Assembly: GCA_028713915.1 (NCBI GenBank)
Contig: JAQTNK010000020.1
Coordinates: forward strand, 1 to 64,000
DNA length: 64,000 nt
Direction: 5' to 3'
From: Rhodocyclaceae bacterium
GTDB taxonomy: Bacteria > Pseudomonadota > Gammaproteobacteria > Burkholderiales > Rhodocyclaceae
Shown: piece by piece, positions 60,871 to 64,000 of the stretch
Layout of the letters: every line of letters starts with the position of its first letter
How positions within the stretch are numbered: position 1 is the first letter of the stretch
Notes under the pieces: generated by a model
What the model was told of the DNA's origin: nothing
Database searches by the model: none
What the model saw: only the letters and a program-made list of their open reading frames with translations
Translations under genes and position numbers: made by a program

Positions 60871-62243
60871 GCTTCAACGACTGGCTGCGCAAAGCCCGCG
60901 AGCGCGTCGAGCATCGCATTGATGCGACCTTTCCGGCGGACACCGCCGCGGCCCTGTCCGCGCCGGATGGCGACGAGCCCGCGCGCTGGGGCTTTCGCGC
61001 CCTCTGGATCGGCGCCGCGGCCCTGCTCGTCTGGGCGGCCGTCGCGCCGCTGGGGCAAGGCGTGCCGGCGCACGGCTTCGTCAAGGTCGAAGGCAGCCGC
61101 AAGACCATTCAGCATCCGCGCGGCGGCATCGTCGAGGACATCCTGGTGCGCGAGGGCGACAGCGTGCAGGCCAACCAGCCGCTGGTTCGCCTCAACGAGA
61201 CGCAGGCCCAGGCGCTGCTGGGCAGCGTCGACAGCCAGCTGGTCAGCCAGCTCGCGGTCGAGGCGCGCATGAATGCCGAGCGCAACGAAAATGCCACCGT
61301 CATCTTCCCGGCTTTCCTCATGGAACGAAAAGACCTGCCGCAGGCGCAGGAAGCGATGCAGGTACAAAACCAGCTGTTCCAGGCCCGGCGCGCGGCGCTG
61401 AGGGGCGAAATCGCCATCGCCGAGGAAAACATCGCCGGGCTCGAGGAGCAGATTCGCGGCCTGCAGGCGCAGGAGCAGTCGAAGGCCGAGCAGTTGAAGC
61501 TGTTCCAGGAGGAACTGGCGTCGCTCAAGCCGATGTACGAGCAAGGCTTCGTCCCGCGCAACCACATGTTCGAGCTGGAGCGCTCCGTCGCCTACCTGAC
61601 CGGCCAGCGCAGCGAGGATCTCGCCAACATCGGCCGCGCCCGCAGCCAGATCGGCGAGATGCGATTGAAGGTCATCCAGGCGCGCGCGGTCTATCACAAG
61701 GAAGTGGAAACGCAGCTCACCGAAGTCCAGCGCCAGGTGGCCGACCTCAAGGAAAAGCGCATCGCCACGCAGGACGACCTGGACCGCATCGTCCTGCGCG
61801 CGCCCGTGGCCGGCACCATCGTCGATCTCGGCGTGCACACCGTCGGCGGCGTCGTCGCGGCCGGACAGAAGCTGATGGACGTGGTGCCCGCCGGCGACGA
61901 CCTGACCGTCGAAGTGCAGATTCCGCCGCACCTGATTGACAGCATCCGCGTCGGCCAGCCGGCCGACATCCACTTCCTCGCCCTCGACCAGACCATCGTC
62001 CCGACGGTGCCGGGCAAGCTCGACTATTTCTCCGCCGACCGCCTCAACGACCCGAAGACCGACCAGCCTTATTTCATCGGCCGCGTCAGCGTCACCGCGG
62101 CTGGCGTGGCCGCCCTCGGCAAGCACCGGCTGCAGCCCGGCATGCCCGCGGACGTCGTCATCAAGACGAACGAACGCACGCTGCTCGGCTATCTGCTCAA
62201 GCCGTTCCTGACGCGCATGCAGTTCGCATTCACGGAACGCTAG
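60867..62243 (+). CDS. prtE: type I secretion membrane fusion protein (PrtE/HlyD-like)
   Basis: 458 aa. One N-terminal membrane helix (ALWIGAAALLVWAAVAPL), lipoyl halves (VKVEGSRKTIQHPRGGIVEDILVREGDSVQANQPLVRLN and LRAPVAGTIVDLGVHTVGGVVAAGQKLMDVVPAGD) flanking a long coiled coil (about 140-310). ATGA overlap with the transporter. Links PrtD to TolC. Confidence 0.93.
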   Translation: MSFNDWLRKARERVEHRIDATFPADTAAALSAPDGDEPARWGFRALWIGAAALLVWAAVAPLGQGVPAHGFVKVEGSRKTIQHPRGGIVEDILVREGDSVQANQPLVRLNETQAQALLGSVDSQLVSQLAVEARMNAERNENATVIFPAFLMERKDLPQAQEAMQVQNQLFQARRAALRGEIAIAEENIAGLEEQIRGLQAQEQSKAEQLKLFQEELASLKPMYEQGFVPRNHMFELERSVAYLTGQRSEDLANIGRARSQIGEMRLKVIQARAVYHKEVETQLTEVQRQVADLKEKRIATQDDLDRIVLRAPVAGTIVDLGVHTVGGVVAAGQKLMDVVPAGDDLTVEVQIPPHLIDSIRVGQPADIHFLALDQTIVPTVPGKLDYFSADRLNDPKTDQPYFIGRVSVTAAGVAALGKHRLQPGMPADVVIKTNERTLLGYLLKPFLTRMQFAFTER

Positions 62244-62245
62244 CC

Positions 62246-63574
62246 ATGTCGCGCCTGGCTTCCTGCTGCGTCGCCGCGGCGCTGCTGGCGTGGTCCGCCG
62301 CCCAAGCCGCCGACGGCCTGACGGCCTATTTCGGCAAGGCCCTGCAGCACGATCCGGACTACGCTGCCGCCAAGGCGGCCTATGAAGCCGATGCCGAATA
62401 CCGCGCCATCGGCCGCGCCGGCCTGCTGCCCAGCGTGAACGTCGCGCTCGCCAGCGACAGCAACCGCCTGAACCGGCTGGACATGGGCGCGACGCAGGCC
62501 AACGATTTTCGCTTCAACTCGCGCACCGCCTCGCTGCGCCTGTCCCAGCCGCTGTTCGACCTCGAGCGCTGGGCCGCCTACAAGGAAGGCGACGCGCGCG
62601 CCGCGCAGGCCGAGGTCGTGCTGGCCGATGCCCGCCAGGATCTCGCCTTGCGCGTCGCCCTCGCCTATTTCAATCTCTTGCTCGCCGCCGACAACCTCGA
62701 TCTGGCGCGCGCCCAGCGCGAAGCCCTGATCGCGCAGCGCATCCAGGCCGAGCATTTGTTCAAGTCCGGCATCGCGACGCTCACCGATGTCGAAGAAAGC
62801 AAGGCGCGCGAGCAGCTTGCCCAGGCGCAGGAACTGGCCGCCGTGAACGCGCTGGAGTTGCGGCGCAAGGAACTGGGCAAAGCCATCGGCGAAGCGCCGA
62901 GCCCGGCGGCCGCGGCGAGCATCGGCATGCCCCTGCTCGCGACGCCCGAGCCGGACGACCTCAAGGCCTGGGTCGAGGCGGCGAGGGATCGCAACCTCAA
63001 AGTGCTGGCCTTGCGCGGACAACTCGCCGTCGCCGACTTCCAGGTCGACCGCGCGCGCGCCGGGCTGTCGCCCAGCATCGCGCTCGTCGCCTCGCATCAA
63101 CGCGGCAGCCAGCCCGACTATCTCACCGAACGGCAGACATCCAACCAGATCGGCGTGGAGCTGTCCATGAACCTGATCGAAGGCGGCCGCACGACCAGTC
63201 TTGCCCGCCAGGCGGCCGCCCAGCGGGAGAAGACGCGCTACGACCTGGAATCGGCCGTGCGCGATGCCGAAATCAAGGCCAGCCAGGCCTACCTCGAGAT
63301 CGTGAACGGCATCGCCCAGGTGCATGCGCTCGAACAAGCCGTCAAGTCGGCGGAAATCACGCTCAAAGGCATGGAAGCCGGCCAGCGATCCGGCTTGCGC
63401 ACCAACACCGACGTGCTCAACGCGCAGCAGCAACTGTTCTCCGCGCGCCGCGACTTGCAGCGCGAACGCTACGGCTACCTGATGAATCGCCTGCAACTGC
63501 TGGCCGCCGTGGGCTCCATCAACGACGCCGCCATCCAGGACATGGACCGCCTCGCCGGCATCGCGGTGCGCTAG
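62246..63574 (+). CDS. prtF: TolC-family outer-membrane factor of the type I system
   Basis: 442 aa. Signal peptide MSRLASCCVAAALLAWSAAQAADG, then two TolC repeats (ALQHDPDYAAAKAAYEADAEYRAIGRAGLLPSVN; LVASHQRGSQPD; TNTDVLNAQQQLFSARRDLQRERYGYLMNRLQL). Starts 2 bp after prtE, completing a three-gene type I secretion operon. Confidence 0.92.
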   Translation: MSRLASCCVAAALLAWSAAQAADGLTAYFGKALQHDPDYAAAKAAYEADAEYRAIGRAGLLPSVNVALASDSNRLNRLDMGATQANDFRFNSRTASLRLSQPLFDLERWAAYKEGDARAAQAEVVLADARQDLALRVALAYFNLLLAADNLDLARAQREALIAQRIQAEHLFKSGIATLTDVEESKAREQLAQAQELAAVNALELRRKELGKAIGEAPSPAAAASIGMPLLATPEPDDLKAWVEAARDRNLKVLALRGQLAVADFQVDRARAGLSPSIALVASHQRGSQPDYLTERQTSNQIGVELSMNLIEGGRTTSLARQAAAQREKTRYDLESAVRDAEIKASQAYLEIVNGIAQVHALEQAVKSAEITLKGMEAGQRSGLRTNTDVLNAQQQLFSARRDLQRERYGYLMNRLQLLAAVGSINDAAIQDMDRLAGIAVR

Positions 63575-63597
63575 TCCTGGACGGCCGTCCCGGCGGC

Positions 63598-64000
63598 TCA
63601 AGCGTGGTAGGTGATCAGCGTGCCATGACCGCCGTCCGCCGCCGCGTGGAAGCTGCTCGCGTCATATTGCCCCAAAAGCACGATGCTGGCCGTATGGCTG
63701 CCGTCACTGACGGTCAGCTTGCCGCCCGTCGCGTCGGCATTCGCCGCATAACCCACCGACACGGCGCTGCCGAACTGGACGTCGCGCAGGTCCAGGTTGT
63801 CGTGACTGTTGAAGCCGGCAACGCTGCCGGTGAAATCGAGCGCGTCGTCCACCCTGAGCGTGCCGGCCGCATCCGCTGCGAAGCTCACGTTCTCCGACTC
63901 CGCGGCGCCGAACTCCAGCGTGCCATTGCCGCTGATGAGCGCGTGGCCGTCTCCATTCACCGCGCCGGCGACGGTCAGCGTGCTGCCGTCCGCCCAGAGC
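63598..64000 (-). CDS. C-terminus of a large secreted repeat protein (partial)
   Basis: The frame stays open to the right edge (last 134 residues seen, reading LWADGSTLTVAGAVNGDGH...). The end, GTLRVDDALDFTGSVAGFNSHDNLDLRDVQFGS...GGKLTVSDGSHTASIVLLGQYDASSFHAAADGGHGTLITYHA, is the typical C-terminal module of large type I secreted adhesins. The ORF-track start at 63960 is an internal GTG. Convergent with and 23 bp from the TolC gene, so it is the probable cargo. Confidence 0.82.
   Translation of the reverse strand, partial: LWADGSTLTVAGAVNGDGHALISGNGTLEFGAAESENVSFAADAAGTLRVDDALDFTGSVAGFNSHDNLDLRDVQFGSAVSVGYAANADATGGKLTVSDGSHTASIVLLGQYDASSFHAAADGGHGTLITYHA

Overview
The window is GC-rich and gene-dense, from a free-living Gram-negative diazotroph. 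The nif gene order, the DraT/DraG pair, a class III cyclase, PpdK, ergothioneine genes and a PrtDEF-type secretion system fit a betaproteobacterium, most likely Rhodocyclales (Azoarcus/Dechloromonas-like). That placement is inferred from gene content, not from a database search. I see no rRNA, tRNA, CRISPR array, transposase or phage gene.

Layout. (1) 1-6.3 kb: an RND efflux operon (outer-membrane factor, adaptor, start of the pump) on the minus strand, a small lipoprotein, an HD-GYP-like protein, a secreted unknown and a BNR/sialidase-like protein. (2) 6.5-31 kb: the nitrogen-fixation island. Minus-strand units are nifN-nifX-rseC-like-DUF269-DUF683-fdxB, nifE, nifHDKT-fdx-nifY-DUF6129-unknown, and nifB-fdx-nifO-fdx(2Fe-2S)-draG. 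Plus-strand genes are nifQ, modABC, an acetyltransferase, a PAS chemoreceptor, draT, a cold-shock gene and a SIR2-like gene. (3) 31-33.5 kb: a soluble CZB chemoreceptor and a FecR-domain protein. (4) 33.5-49.2 kb: housekeeping genes (tatD, holB, tmk, mltG, ygfZ, tadA, an Uup-type ABC-F ATPase, a DsrC/TusE protein, ppdK) mixed with two ankyrin proteins, a TonB-like protein, an L,D-transpeptidase-acetyltransferase fusion and a MerR-type HTH-cyclase. (5) 49.4-57.1 kb: egtD-egtB, an Rrf2/IscR-like regulator, and a large NarL-type sensor kinase with its response regulator. (6) 57.2-64 kb: two secreted proteins, a complete type I secretion operon, and the 3' end of a probable large secreted cargo protein.

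How the nif genes work together. NifB, NifE/N, NifX, NifY, NifQ and the Mo transporter supply FeMo-cofactor. NifHDK is the enzyme. Five ferredoxins and NifO support Fe-S chemistry and electron flow. DraT/DraG switch NifH by ADP-ribosylation of the Arg in its CAGRG motif. I found five sigma-54 (-24/-12) elements in front of nifH, nifB, nifE, nifQ and nifN, with four TGT-N10-ACA NifA-type upstream sites. nifE and nifQ appear to share one site. nifA, nifL, rpoN and modE are not in the window.

Most interesting signals: a 28-bp stem in the nifD-nifK spacer whose only three mismatches become G-U pairs in the nif mRNA; a ~40-bp palindromic repeat found in two nif-operon spacers; a 17-residue in-frame insertion in NifX; a nifB start that the promoter position shows must be moved; and a SIR2-like gene with weakened active-site motifs lying between draT and draG.
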